A DNA stretch of 64,000 nt from Bacteroidales bacterium M8 (lineage in GTDB: Bacteria; Bacteroidota; Bacteroidia; Bacteroidales; Muribaculaceae). The position numbers were made by a program, and so were the translations under genes. Below the pieces are notes generated by a model. It worked only from the letters and a program-made list of their open reading frames with translations, made no database searches and was not told where the DNA came from. The stretch lies in NCBI GenBank assembly GCA_001689495.1, contig LUJS01000039.1, forward strand, positions 45,348 through 109,347. The letters run 5' to 3'. This document shows, one piece after another, positions 25,662 through 35,006 of this stretch (position 1 is its first letter; each line of letters begins with the position of its first letter).

Positions 25662-26981
25662 TTATTTTTCGCGCATGAAGACGTTGACGGGCGAGCCGTG
25701 GAAGTCCCATTTCTCGCGTATCTTGTTTTCGAGATAGCGGCGGTATGGTTCCTTGACCCATTGGGGCAGGTTGCAGAAGAAGATGAACGTCGGGATGGGC
25801 GAGCCCTTGAGCATGGTGACGTATTTGATCTTGACGAACTTGCCTTTGTTGGCGGGCGGGGGATAGGCCGAGATGACCTCGAGCATGTAGGTGTTGAGCT
25901 GCGAGGTGGGGATGACGCGCTGACGGTTCTGGCATACCTGAAGGGCGGTCTCGAGCACGCGGAAGATGCGTTGCTTGGTGAGGGCCGAGGCAAAGATGAT
26001 GGGGAAGTCAGTGAAGGGCGCGAAGCGGGCGCGTATCGACTCCTCGTAGTGGCGTATGGCCTCCTTGCTCTTGTCCTCGACGAGGTCCCATTTGTTGATG
26101 ACGACGACGAGGCCCTTCTTGTTGCGCTGTATCAGCGAGAAGATGGCTACGTCCTGTGCCTCGATGCCGCGTGTGGCGTCGATCATGAGGATGCAGACGT
26201 CTGATGCCTCGATGGCGCGGATGGAGCGTATGACGGAGTAGTATTCGATGTCTTCGGTGACCTTGTTTTTCTTGCGGATGCCCGCGGTGTCGACAAGATA
26301 GAAGTCGAAGCCGAATTTGTTGTATCGCGTGTAGATGGAGTCGCGTGTGGTGCCGGCGATGTCGGTGACGATGTGGCGGTCCTGCTCCATGAAGGCGTTG
26401 ACGAGTGATGACTTGCCTGCGTTGGGGCGTCCGACGATGCAGATCTTGGGGATGTTCTCGAGTAACTCGGCTTCGTCCTCGTCCTTTTCGGGCATTTTCT
26501 CGACTACCTCGTCGAGGAGGTCGCCCGTGCCGTAGCCGCTGACGGCCGACACGCCGATGGGGTCTCCGAGTCCGAGCGAGTAGAATTCGGCGGTGTTGTA
26601 GCGCGAGTCGCCCACGTCGACCTTATTGGCCACGAGTAACACGGGCTTGGTGGAGCGGCGGAGTATCTCGGCCACCTGATCGTCGAGGTCTGTGACGCCG
26701 TTGGTGGCGTCGACCACGAAGAGTATCTCGTCTGCCTGCTCGATGGCGAGGCGTACCTGTTTGTTTATCTCGTTCTCGAAGACATCCTCGCTGCCTATGA
26801 CCCAACCGCCGGTGTCGACGATCGAGAACTCCTTGCCGTTCCAGTCGACCTTGCCGTACTGGCGGTCGCGCGTGGTGCCGGCCTCATCGTTGGTGATGGC
26901 GGTGCGGGTCTGTGTGAGACGGTTGAAGAGTGTGGATTTGCCCACGTTGGGGCGTCCGACGATTGCTATGAGTTGTCCCAT
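25662..26981 (-). CDS. der: Ribosome-assembly GTPase Der (EngA)
   Basis: This 439-residue protein has two tandem G domains and a KH-like end, the unique Der layout. G1 of the first domain is [14 protein letters not shown] (residues 8-21) with DTGGW and NKVD. The second domain has [14 protein letters not shown] (about 180-193), DTAGIRKK and NKWD. Der acts in maturation of the large ribosomal subunit. It lies 39 bases downstream of rho on the same strand with no visible promoter between, so they are probably co-transcribed. Confidence 0.96.
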   Translation of the reverse strand: MGQLIAIVGRPNVGKSTLFNRLTQTRTAITNDEAGTTRDRQYGKVDWNGKEFSIVDTGGWVIGSEDVFENEINKQVRLAIEQADEILFVVDATNGVTDLDDQVAEILRRSTKPVLLVANKVDVGDSRYNTAEFYSLGLGDPIGVSAVSGYGTGDLLDEVVEKMPEKDEDEAELLENIPKICIVGRPNAGKSSLVNAFMEQDRHIVTDIAGTTRDSIYTRYNKFGFDFYLVDTAGIRKKNKVTEDIEYYSVIRSIRAIEASDVCILMIDATRGIEAQDVAIFSLIQRNKKGLVVVINKWDLVEDKSKEAIRHYEESIRARFAPFTDFPIIFASALTKQRIFRVLETALQVCQNRQRVIPTSQLNTYMLEVISAYPPPANKGKFVKIKYVTMLKGSPIPTFIFFCNLPQWVKEPYRRYLENKIREKWDFHGSPVNVFMREK

Positions 26982-27020
26982 TTTCGGATTGATGATTAAC
27001 GGTTATTTGACCGGGCTGTG

Positions 27021-29117
27021 TCAGTCGCCCATTGTGCGGAGCAGCTCGTCGTTGTCTGACGTGCGCTCCATGCGGTCCTTGATGAACTCCATTGCCTCGA
27101 TGGGGGTGCGGTCGGAGAGGAAGCGGCGCAGGATCCACATGCGGTTGAGGGTCTCGCTGCGCAGCAGCAGGTCGTCGCGGCGCGTGCTCGAGGCCATGAT
27201 GTCGACGGCGGGGAAGATGCGCTTGTTTGAGAGCTGGCGGTTGAGCTGGAGCTCCATGTTGCCTGTTCCCTTGAATTCCTCGAAGATAACCTCGTCCATC
27301 TTTGAGCTTGTCTCGGTGAGGGCCGTGGCGATGATGGTGAGCGAGCCGCCACCCTCGATGTTGCGCGCGGCGCCGAAGAATCGCTTGGGCTTCTGCAGGG
27401 CGTTGGCGTCGACACCGCCCGAGAGGATCTTGCCCGAGGCGGGGGCGCAGGTGTTGTATGCGCGTGCCAGACGGGTGATGGAGTCGAGCAGGATGACCAC
27501 GTCGTGGCCGCACTCGACCATGCGCTTGGCCTTCTCGAGCACGATGGACGCGATGCGCACGTGGCGGTCGGCGGGCTCGTCGAATGTCGATGCGATGACC
27601 TCGGCGTTGACGCTGCGGCTCATGTCGGTGACCTCCTCGGGACGCTCGTCGATGAGGAGTATCATGATGTATGTCTCGGGGTGATTCTCGGCGATGGCGT
27701 TGGCGATGTCCTTGAGCAGTATGGTCTTGCCGGTCTTGGGGGGTGCGACGATGAGGCCGCGCTGCCCCTTGCCGATGGGCGAGAACATGTCGACGACGCG
27801 GGTCGAGAGGTTGGACGAGCGGCCTGACGTGAGGTCGAACTTCTCGTCGGGGAAGAGGGGAGTGAGGTGTTCGAACGCTATGCGGTCGCGGATGAATTCG
27901 GGCGAGCGTCCGTTGACGGACTCGACCGAGGTGAGGGGGAAGTATTTCTCGTCGGCGCGGGGCGGGCGGACGTATGCCTCGACCACGTCGCCGGGACGGA
28001 GTGCGTATTGCTTGATCTGCTGCTGCGAGACGAGAACGTCGTCGGGCGAGGGCATGTAGTTGTAGTCGCTCGAGCGCAGGAATCCGTGTCCCTGAGGCTC
28101 GATCTCGAGCACACCCGAGGTGCGGACGATGTTGTCGAAGTTATAGCCGCGCTGCTGTTCCCACTCCTGCTGGTTCTTCTTGTTCTTCTTGTTTTTCTTG
28201 CCTTGCTGGGGCGGGTTGGGCATGCCGGGCTCGGCTATGGTGATGGGGCCCTGAGGCTGGGGAGGCATCTGCTTGCGATTCTGCTCCTTGTCTTGGGCCG
28301 AGCGGGGCGCGAACGTGCGGCCGCCGGCGCGGGGGAAGAATTCGCCGAACGCCGAGTCCTTGACGGGACGGAAGTCGCGACGGGGCTGACGTTCCTCGCC
28401 CTCGGGGGTGGCGTTGTCGCCCTCGGCGGGAGCCTCGTCGAGGGCTCCGGGACGGATGAAGACGCCTCGGTGGGGGTGCTCGTCGGTTGCGGGAGCCGGC
28501 TCTGCCTCGCCGGGGTTCTCACCCTCGGCTATATGAGGGGGCAGGGATGCCAAGGGCTGATTGTCGCCGTTGTCGTCGGCGACGGGCGAGGGTGTCTCGT
28601 CCTGAGCCTCGGCCTGCTGGTTCTTGGGGGGGCGTCCGCGGCGTTTCTTCTGGGGCTGATCGCCCTTGACTGCCGTGTCGGCAGCCTCGCCCTCGGGGGC
28701 CTCGGCCGGTGCGGCTTCAGTTATCTCGGGCTGCTCGGCCTCGCGGTCGTCCTGAGTCTGCGGCTGGTTCTTTGGCTTGCGTCCACGTTTCTTGGGCTTG
28801 TCATCGGCGGCGGGCTTGTCGTCGGCGGCAACGGCCTCGGCGTTCTCAGCCTCGGGGGTGTTGTCTGCCTGCGGCTGCTCGGCTGCGGCTGCCTTCTTGC
28901 GTGCATTCTTGCGTTCGGCCGCGCTCTTTTTGTCGCGGCGGGTCTTTTCGGGGACGTTTGTCACAGCCGATGCCGCGTGATTGCGTGCCTGTTCGTCAAG
29001 AATGGCATAGACCAGCGATTCACGATCGGCGGTATCAATGCGGTTGATTCCGACAGATTCGGCCGCTCCGGCAAGGGCGGCGTCGTCCATCTGAAAAAGT
29101 TCGTCTAAATTGTACAT
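27021..29117 (-). CDS. rho: Transcription termination factor Rho with a large disordered insert
   Basis: At 698 residues, this is far longer than E. coli Rho (419). The N-terminal Rho_N helices (1-50) are followed by some 270 residues of low complexity, rich in Pro, Glu, Ala, Lys, Arg and Gln. These carry repeated [12 protein letters not shown] and [13 protein letters not shown] basic patches. The RNA-binding cold-shock-like domain starts near 330 ([18 protein letters not shown]). The hexameric ATPase has Walker A PPKTGKT near 457, and [10 protein letters not shown] and [11 protein letters not shown] further on. The insert is typical of Bacteroidota; in B. thetaiotaomicron such a region drives condensate formation. 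Confidence 0.95.
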   Translation of the reverse strand: MYNLDELFQMDDAALAGAAESVGINRIDTADRESLVYAILDEQARNHAASAVTNVPEKTRRDKKSAAERKNARKKAAAAEQPQADNTPEAENAEAVAADDKPAADDKPKKRGRKPKNQPQTQDDREAEQPEITEAAPAEAPEGEAADTAVKGDQPQKKRRGRPPKNQQAEAQDETPSPVADDNGDNQPLASLPPHIAEGENPGEAEPAPATDEHPHRGVFIRPGALDEAPAEGDNATPEGEERQPRRDFRPVKDSAFGEFFPRAGGRTFAPRSAQDKEQNRKQMPPQPQGPITIAEPGMPNPPQQGKKNKKNKKNQQEWEQQRGYNFDNIVRTSGVLEIEPQGHGFLRSSDYNYMPSPDDVLVSQQQIKQYALRPGDVVEAYVRPPRADEKYFPLTSVESVNGRSPEFIRDRIAFEHLTPLFPDEKFDLTSGRSSNLSTRVVDMFSPIGKGQRGLIVAPPKTGKTILLKDIANAIAENHPETYIMILLIDERPEEVTDMSRSVNAEVIASTFDEPADRHVRIASIVLEKAKRMVECGHDVVILLDSITRLARAYNTCAPASGKILSGGVDANALQKPKRFFGAARNIEGGGSLTIIATALTETSSKMDEVIFEEFKGTGNMELQLNRQLSNKRIFPAVDIMASSTRRDDLLLRSETLNRMWILRRFLSDRTPIEAMEFIKDRMERTSDNDELLRTMGD

Positions 29118-29549
29118 AATTATATGTATAATCCTAATCCGTGTTAGAGGAGGGGAAAATAATCTTTATCTGGTTTTAGTCTTTGATCTGATCCTGTGGT
29201 GTCCCGCCTGAGCCTGTCGCTTCGGTCTGTCCCGGGTATTCAGAGACATCATTCCGGTGCGCTGGAGCGGGTGTGGATTGCCTTGCGGCAAGGGGGAGAG
29301 AGTTTAAGGGGAGTCTTAAGAATGCATCCTGAAGATGAGCGAATCACTTGCAGCACATAGTACCTGCCGTGGTCCGGGTGATTAAATCTATTCTAATCTT
29401 AAGGAAAAACGTGATGAGGAATCAATCTTTTTTATTGTGCCGCAGTGAACGGTTTGACTCAAATCGGTGGTATTTGTCAGAGAAATCAGCCATAATTTCT
29501 ATCAAAATACGAAATTCAGAGTCGTAAAACACCAAAACATACGGTTTTT
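29118..29549 (-). promoter_or_regulatory. Long 5' leader of rho
   Basis: About 430 bases without a gene separate the rho start from the only good promoter upstream. It holds no convincing ORF. One small hairpin (CCTTG/CAAGG near 29300) and several C/T-rich stretches can be seen on the transcript strand. A long leader fits autoregulation of Rho by early termination, which is known in other bacteria; here it is inferred. Confidence 0.55.
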
Positions 29550-29555
29550 ACAATG

Positions 29556-29586
29556 CAAAGATACAATGATTTTATTTCAAAAACAA
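29556..29586 (-). promoter_or_regulatory. Promoter of rho
   Basis: On the minus strand, TTG (complement of 29584-29586), 20 bp, then TATCTTTG (complement of 29556-29563). It lies between the end of the ClC gene and the long rho leader. Confidence 0.82.
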
Positions 29587-29636
29587 ATAATTGACGAAAA
29601 TAGTTCGACAGTCGGCCTGTGGGGCGGGTGTGGGAA

Positions 29637-31451
29637 TCAGTCTTCGGAGTAGTGGCGGAGCACCCTGCGGTATGAGTTGAAGATCTTGGATTTGGACACG
29701 AAACCGACATATTTGCCGTTCTCGTCGACCACTGGGAGGTTCCACGCGCCGGTTTGGTCGAAGCTCTTCATGACGGTCTCCATGCTCTGGCCGACCTCGA
29801 CGCGGGCGGGGGGCATGGACATGAACTGGTTGACAAACATACGTTTGTACAGGTCGGGGCGGAACATGATGTTGCGGATCTCGTCGAGCAGCACCACGCC
29901 GAGCAGCTCGCCCGACTCGTTGACGACGGGGAACAGGTTGCGCGACGAGCGCGAGATGGCGCCGACCATCTCCTTGAGGTTCATCTCGGGGCGGACGCTG
30001 ACAAAGTCGGTCTCGATGACGTTGCTAACCTTGAGGAGAGTGAGGACGGCCTTGTCCTTGTGGTGGGTGAGGAGCTTGCCCTCGCGCGCCAGACGCATGG
30101 TGTAGATGCTGTATGGCTCGAACATCTTGATGGTGCCGTATGATATGGTCGAGACTATGAGCAGGGGCAGGAAGAGGTCGTATCCGCCGGTGAGCTCGGC
30201 GGTGAGGAAGATGCCCATGAGCGGGGCGTGCATGACCCCCGACATGACCCCGGCCATGCCCATGAGGGCGAAGTTCTTGGTCGAGAGCTCGAGGTCGAAG
30301 ATGATGTTGAGGGCATAGGCGAAGAGGAATCCGGCCATGCAACCAACATAGAGCGAGGGTGCGAAAGTGCCGCCGACACCGCCGCCGCCGTTGGTGGCCG
30401 AGGTGGCAAACGACTTGAGCAGCACCAGCGCGGCGATGAATCCAAGCAGCCACCACGGGTTGGCGCGGTCGGGATAGAAGATGGAGTTGTTGACGATTGA
30501 TGACGTGTCGCCGCTGAGGAGACCCATGATCGAGCCGTAGCCCTCGCCGTAGAGCGGGGGGAAGAGGAAGACGAGGAGGGCGAGGATGCTGCCGCCGACG
30601 GCCACCTTCTTCCACCTCGAGTCGAAGCGGCGGAAACAGTTCTCCATCATGTTCATGGTGCGGGTGAAGTAGAGAGAGACGAATCCGAGCACCACGCCGA
30701 GCAGTATGACGTAAGGTATCTTGCCGGTGACGAAAGGCTCGCTCTGCAGGAAGAAGAACTCGACGTCATAGCCCGTGAAGACATAGGCCATCGTGGCCGC
30801 GGTGATCGAGGCTATGAGCAGGGGCATCACCGAGACGGTGGTGAGGTCGAGCATGAGCACCTCGAGGGTGAAGAGCATTCCGGCTATCGGGGCCTTGAAG
30901 ATGCCCGCAATGCCGGCCGCGGCGCCGCAGCCCACGAGTATCATGAGGATGCGCGGCGACATGCGGAACACGCGCCCGAGATTGCTGCCGATGGCCGCGC
31001 CGGTGTAGACGATGGGGCCCTCTGCTCCGACCGATCCGCCAAAGCCGATGGTGATCGAGCTGGCGATGACAGAGGTGTACATGTTGTGGCGCTTGAGGCG
31101 CGACTTGTTCTGCGAGATGGCATAGAGCACCCGGGTGACGCCGTGCGATATGTTGTCGCGCACGACATAGCGCACGTAGAGGCTGGTGATGATGATGCCT
31201 GCGACGGGATAGAGCAGATAGAGGTAGTTGCCCTCGTTGATGGCCAGATGGGCGGTGAGAAAGCCGGATATGGTGTGGATGAGCCACTTCAGCGCCAGCG
31301 CCGCGGTGCCGGCCACCACGCCGACCATGAGGGCCAGAATGATGACGAAGGTCTTCTCCTTGATGTGGCGTTCGCGCCATCTGAGAAGAGACTGGAACCA
31401 GTTGTCGAAACACGACACGGTGCGGTTGACTGAATTGATTATCGTAGACAT
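29637..31451 (-). CDS. ClC-family chloride channel/antiporter with CBS domains
   Basis: The start is the ATG of MSTIINSVNR at 31451; the longer frame upstream is a shadow of the sugar-transferase gene. The 604-residue protein has about ten membrane helices. The selectivity-filter motif GAEGP (within SVGAEGPIVYTG) keeps the gating Glu, and GGTFAPSL matches the late GxFxP motif. The early GSGIP motif is not recognisable. Two CBS domains form the C-terminal 150 residues (VIETDFVSVRPEMN; FMSMPPARVEVGQS). It is the third gene after tsaC and the sugar transferase (19-base gap). Confidence 0.9.
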   Translation of the reverse strand: MSTIINSVNRTVSCFDNWFQSLLRWRERHIKEKTFVIILALMVGVVAGTAALALKWLIHTISGFLTAHLAINEGNYLYLLYPVAGIIITSLYVRYVVRDNISHGVTRVLYAISQNKSRLKRHNMYTSVIASSITIGFGGSVGAEGPIVYTGAAIGSNLGRVFRMSPRILMILVGCGAAAGIAGIFKAPIAGMLFTLEVLMLDLTTVSVMPLLIASITAATMAYVFTGYDVEFFFLQSEPFVTGKIPYVILLGVVLGFVSLYFTRTMNMMENCFRRFDSRWKKVAVGGSILALLVFLFPPLYGEGYGSIMGLLSGDTSSIVNNSIFYPDRANPWWLLGFIAALVLLKSFATSATNGGGGVGGTFAPSLYVGCMAGFLFAYALNIIFDLELSTKNFALMGMAGVMSGVMHAPLMGIFLTAELTGGYDLFLPLLIVSTISYGTIKMFEPYSIYTMRLAREGKLLTHHKDKAVLTLLKVSNVIETDFVSVRPEMNLKEMVGAISRSSRNLFPVVNESGELLGVVLLDEIRNIMFRPDLYKRMFVNQFMSMPPARVEVGQSMETVMKSFDQTGAWNLPVVDENGKYVGFVSKSKIFNSYRRVLRHYSED

Positions 31452-31470
31452 TTGGGAAACTCGTTGTATT

Positions 31471-32877
31471 TTACTTGCCCTCGCCGCGGACGACGGTGAG
31501 GAACGTATGTAGCAGAATCTTGAGGTCGACCTCGAACGAGAGATTCTGTATGTATAGTATGTCGTAGCGCAGACGCTCGACCATCTGGTCGACGTCCGAG
31601 GCATATCCGTACTTGACCATGCCCCAAGAGGTGAGGCCGGGCCTGACGAGGTGGAGCAGCGTGTAGTGTGGGGCGCGGCGCACTATGCGGCGGATGAAGT
31701 ATTCGCGCTCGGGGCGCGGTCCGACCAGCGACATCTCGCCGACGAGGACATTCCAGAGGTTGGGCAGCTCGTCCAGCCGGTATTTGCGCATGAAGCGTCC
31801 GACCGGGGTGACGCGCGGGTCGTCGTCGGATGACAGCTGCGGGCCGTCGGCCTCCGAATCGGCCACCATCGAGCGCAGCTTGTGTATCATGAAGGGGCGG
31901 CGGTGATAGCCAATGCGCTCCTGCGAGTAGAACATCGGTCCGCGTGACTGAATCCTCACGGCGATGCCGAGCCCCAGTATGAGCGGCGAAGTGATGATGA
32001 GTCCGAGGGCTGAGACGACGACGTCGGCAAAGCGCTTGACCGAAATCATCGAATCGGACATATAAGGGCGGGTGATGTCTACGAACGGGTCGCCGGTGAC
32101 GTGGTCGTATTTCATCACCGTGCCCATGGCCACGGCGCGGTCGTCGGGACTGACGAGGACAGGGACATCGAGCTGATAGAGTGTGTGGAGCAGCCGTTGC
32201 AGGCCGTCTGACTCCAAGGCCGAGGGGGCCAGCACGATGCCGCCCGCCTGACGCTTGGCTACAAGCGCGGCGAGGTCGTCGACGGTGAAGACGGCGAGGG
32301 GAGAATCCGCCGACGGAACCTCCTCGGGGGTGCAGACATATCCGACGGTGAGCTTGGGGCCGAGGGACTTGACCGTGTGGAGCGAGCCGGGGATGTCGTC
32401 GGCGCGGCACACCATGACGTATGGCCGGGCGGGACGCCGCTCGCCGACATGCTTGAGTATGGTGGTGATGGCGAACCTTACGGGCCAAAGCGTGACGAAA
32501 AGACTGCCCGAGAAAATGAGCATGAGCTCGTAGTGCATGCGGCGCATGGGCAGGAAGTCGTTGAGCAGCGCCACGAAGAAGTAGGCGAGGGTGGCGATGG
32601 CGATGGCGGCCGACGTGCGCAGCAGCTCGTCGATGCGCGACTTGCCTGACAGACGCACGTAATATCCTGTCAGATAGCTGACAAGAAGCATGAAAGGCGG
32701 GAAGAATATCAGGGTCAGGAATACGCCGTGAGAGTGCACGAAGGCGCCGAAACTGCCATAGGTGGCGCCAATACCGGGCAGAAAGAGGTAGCGGCACAGA
32801 CTGAACAGCATCAGCCCGGCCACCGTGGCCAGCCAGTCGGCCACGATATAGAGTGTTCTTGTCCCTTTTTCTGTCAT
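31471..32877 (-). CDS. Polyprenyl-phosphate sugar-1-phosphate transferase, WcaJ-like
   Basis: This 468-residue membrane enzyme starts a surface polysaccharide by moving a sugar phosphate to undecaprenyl phosphate. Four or five N-terminal helices (1-125) precede a Rossmann-like region. The bacterial sugar transferase domain starts at about residue 265 (SVKRFADVVVSALGLIITSP). Its core blocks are visible: FYSQERIGYHRRPF, KLRSM, then KYRLDELPNLWNVL and GEMSLVGPRPE. Its ATG overlaps the tsaC stop (TGATG). The sugar is unknown. Confidence 0.9.
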   Translation of the reverse strand: MTEKGTRTLYIVADWLATVAGLMLFSLCRYLFLPGIGATYGSFGAFVHSHGVFLTLIFFPPFMLLVSYLTGYYVRLSGKSRIDELLRTSAAIAIATLAYFFVALLNDFLPMRRMHYELMLIFSGSLFVTLWPVRFAITTILKHVGERRPARPYVMVCRADDIPGSLHTVKSLGPKLTVGYVCTPEEVPSADSPLAVFTVDDLAALVAKRQAGGIVLAPSALESDGLQRLLHTLYQLDVPVLVSPDDRAVAMGTVMKYDHVTGDPFVDITRPYMSDSMISVKRFADVVVSALGLIITSPLILGLGIAVRIQSRGPMFYSQERIGYHRRPFMIHKLRSMVADSEADGPQLSSDDDPRVTPVGRFMRKYRLDELPNLWNVLVGEMSLVGPRPEREYFIRRIVRRAPHYTLLHLVRPGLTSWGMVKYGYASDVDQMVERLRYDILYIQNLSFEVDLKILLHTFLTVVRGEGK

Positions 32878-33446
32878 CAGGGTCTGAGGGTTATTATTGA
32901 GCCGTCGGGGGCTATCCTGACCACCGTCGACGGTTGCGAGGGGGTATTGTCGTCGCGTCGGGTCATGGCCACATAGTCGACTCCGTCAAGTATCTCGGCC
33001 GGAATCTCGTCATAAAACCGTGGCGAGGGGGAGCCGCTCACGTTGGCAGAGGTGGACACGACAGGCGATCCGAGGGCCTCGCACAGAGCGGCCGAGAAGG
33101 CCTCGCGCGTCAGGCGCACGCCGGCACTGCCGTCGTCGGCAAGCAGCTCGGGCGCAAGGCCGCGAGCCTGAGGATAGACCACCGTGACCGGACGCGGCGA
33201 CTCGGCGATGAGCCTCGCGGCAGCCTCGGGCACCGTGCCGACGGTGCGGACAAGCATCTCGGGCGAGCCCACGAGGGTGATGAGGGCCTTGGAGTCGGCG
33301 CGGCGTTTCAGCTCATAGACACGCCTGACCGCGGCGCTGTCGGTGGCGTCGCATCCGATGCCCCACACGGTGTCTGTGGGATAGGCTATCAGGCCCCCGC
33401 GCCGCATCACGCTGACGGCCTTTTCGATGTCTTGCTGCATTGTCAT
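32877..33446 (-). CDS. tsaC: L-threonylcarbamoyladenylate synthase (YrdC/Sua5 type)
   Basis: The enzyme makes the threonylcarbamoyl-AMP used for the t6A37 modification of tRNA. It has 189 residues from the ATG of MTMQQDIEKA; the promoter position rules out the longer frame. The YrdC fold motifs are AYPTDTVWGIGCDA, ELKRRADSKALITLV and SPVVSTSANVSGSP. It has no C-terminal Sua5 domain. Note that mtaB (10106), which acts on t6A, is also in this window. It is the first gene of an operon with a sugar transferase and a ClC protein. Confidence 0.93.
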   Translation of the reverse strand: MTMQQDIEKAVSVMRRGGLIAYPTDTVWGIGCDATDSAAVRRVYELKRRADSKALITLVGSPEMLVRTVGTVPEAAARLIAESPRPVTVVYPQARGLAPELLADDGSAGVRLTREAFSAALCEALGSPVVSTSANVSGSPSPRFYDEIPAEILDGVDYVAMTRRDDNTPSQPSTVVRIAPDGSIITLRP

Positions 33447-33475
33447 GGCTGATGGTCCGGTTGGTGAATGAGATG

Positions 33476-33506
33476 CAAATTTAGTTTTTTTTCGCAATAC
33501 TGGCAA
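33476..33506 (-). promoter_or_regulatory. Promoter of the tsaC operon
   Basis: On the minus strand, TTG (complement of 33504-33506), 20 bp, then TAAATTTG (complement of 33476-33483), about 29 bases before the start codon. Confidence 0.85.
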
Positions 33507-33597
33507 ATTTATGCGGTTTTGAGTGCCGGAGCATGTGTGTGAAAAACTTTTTTTGATTAGGATACGTTAATTAATCAAACCATTTATTTGCAATCGT

Positions 33598-33969
33598 ATG
33601 ATAAAAATGATGCTTATTGCCGGTGCCGGCGGATTTGTCGGAACCTGCGGACGATTTCTGATAGGCAAGTGGAGTTCGGCCATGTTCCACGGGTCGTTCC
33701 CTATGGGCACTTTCCTTGTCAACATCATCGGATGTTTCATCATCGGTCTGTTCTTCGGCCTGCTTGAGAAGGCCAACGTAATGACCTCGGGCGAGAATGC
33801 CCTGCTTATCACCGGATTCTGTGGCGGTTTCACCACATTCTCGTCGTTTGCCGACGACATCTGGGTGCTTGGCAACAAGGGAGACTGGACCACCTCGGTC
33901 ATCTATCTCGTAGCCTCGATTCTGGTCGGCGTCCTCCTCGTGTGGGCCGGCAGGGCACTGATAAGATAA
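33598..33969 (+). CDS. crcB: Fluoride exporter CrcB/Fluc
   Basis: This 123-residue protein has four membrane helices. Fluc proteins form dual-topology dimers that let fluoride leave the cell. The family blocks are seen: GAGGFVGTCGRFLIG at the start, GTFLVNIIGCFIIGL, and the pore motif GFCGGFTTFSSFADD (about 72-86), which carries the Phe and Ser residues lining the pore. It is monocistronic with a strong terminator. I looked for a crcB-type fluoride riboswitch upstream and found none. Confidence 0.94.
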   Translation: MIKMMLIAGAGGFVGTCGRFLIGKWSSAMFHGSFPMGTFLVNIIGCFIIGLFFGLLEKANVMTSGENALLITGFCGGFTTFSSFADDIWVLGNKGDWTTSVIYLVASILVGVLLVWAGRALIR

Positions 33970-33993
33970 GTCAGGACAAAAAGAAAACTGATT

Positions 33994-34031
33994 ACGGACG
34001 GGACCGTTTGACGGCTCCGTCCGTGTTTTTT
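33994..34031 (+). terminator. Terminator of crcB
   Basis: An 8-bp perfect outer stem (33994-34001 with 34017-34024) with further pairing inside is followed by a T-run at 34026-34031. Confidence 0.87.
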
Positions 34032-34076
34032 AAGGAATTTGTCGGGGGGATGGGGGTGTGTTTAGGAAAATTTTGT

Positions 34077-34084
34077 TATTTTTG
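34077..34084 (+). promoter_or_regulatory. -7 box of cdsA
   Basis: TATTTTTG, 20 bases before the start codon. No TTG lies at the right upstream distance. Confidence 0.6.
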
Positions 34085-34104
34085 CAAAAAATATTCTCTT
34101 ACCG

Positions 34105-34965
34105 ATGAAGAATCTAATGACAAGGGCGCTTTCGGGTGCCGTATATGTGGCCCTCATCTGTGCCGCCGTGCTGATGGGCGGATGGTGGTTCATAGCTCTT
34201 TTCAGTCTTTTTGCTGTGCTGGCGCTCAATGAGTTCTACGGACTCAGCAATGGTCCGGAGGGTGGAGAGAATACGACCACTCTGATCACGGACATGGCGG
34301 GCGGTCTGGTACTGACCGTGGGTCTGGGATGCGTCAACATCTCGTCGCTGCTGCCGCCGCTGGCCACACGCCTGCTTGGTGGCACGCTGCTGACCGTCTA
34401 TCTGCTGTATCTGGTGATACGCCTCGTGAGCCAGATATATACCCGCGAGCAGTCGCCGCTGACCAATCTGGCGTTCTCGTACATGGGGCAGATGTATATC
34501 GCGTTGCCGCTGGGCCTTATGTCGATGTATTATACCTTTGACAACGGGCCGTATCTGCTGCTGGCGATGTTCGTGATGATATGGCTCTCAGACACGGGCG
34601 CATATCTGGTGGGGTCCATGATAGGCCGCCACAAGCTGATACCGCGCGTATCGCCCGGAAAGACGTGGGAGGGTTTTGCCGGCGGCGTGCTCTTTGCCAT
34701 CGGCTCGGCCTTCGTGTTCAAGTATTGCTTCCCGTTCTACTATTCGGGCATCTCGATTGTCGCACTCTGCGGCATGGGTCTGGTGGTGAGCCTGTTTGCC
34801 ACTTGGGGAGATCTGGTTGAAAGCCTGATCAAGCGCACGCTTGGCGTGAAGGATTCGGGCAACATCATGCCCGGCCACGGCGGTATACTGGACCGCATCG
34901 ACTCGCTGCTGCTGGTGATTCCGGCTTCGCTGATATATCTGATAACCGTAAACATATATTTCTGA
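34105..34965 (+). CDS. cdsA: Phosphatidate cytidylyltransferase
   Basis: This 286-residue integral membrane enzyme makes CDP-diacylglycerol from phosphatidic acid and CTP. About eight hydrophobic helices are visible. The CdsA signature is complete near residues 244-270: SLIKRTLGVKDSGN, then PGHGGILDRIDS, with the Lys, Asp and Asp residues that bind metal and CTP. The middle motif SDTGAYLVGSMIGRHKL is also typical. It lies between crcB and an amylase-like gene. A 41-base gap leads to the latter, so the two may be co-transcribed. Confidence 0.95.
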   Translation: MKNLMTRALSGAVYVALICAAVLMGGWWFIALFSLFAVLALNEFYGLSNGPEGGENTTTLITDMAGGLVLTVGLGCVNISSLLPPLATRLLGGTLLTVYLLYLVIRLVSQIYTREQSPLTNLAFSYMGQMYIALPLGLMSMYYTFDNGPYLLLAMFVMIWLSDTGAYLVGSMIGRHKLIPRVSPGKTWEGFAGGVLFAIGSAFVFKYCFPFYYSGISIVALCGMGLVVSLFATWGDLVESLIKRTLGVKDSGNIMPGHGGILDRIDSLLLVIPASLIYLITVNIYF

Positions 34966-35006
34966 CACAAGAAATTCATACTTACAATATTTCCAAACAA
35001 CTGACA

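Noticed and set aside
27867..29108. 413-codon plus-strand frame opposite rho
   Set aside because: Its Gly/Leu/Val-rich translation is the antisense of the repetitive rho insert; there is no promoter and no domain.
33541..33597. Possible fluoride riboswitch before crcB
   Set aside because: The conserved crcB-motif bases are absent and the gap is only about 90 bases with the tsaC promoter in it.
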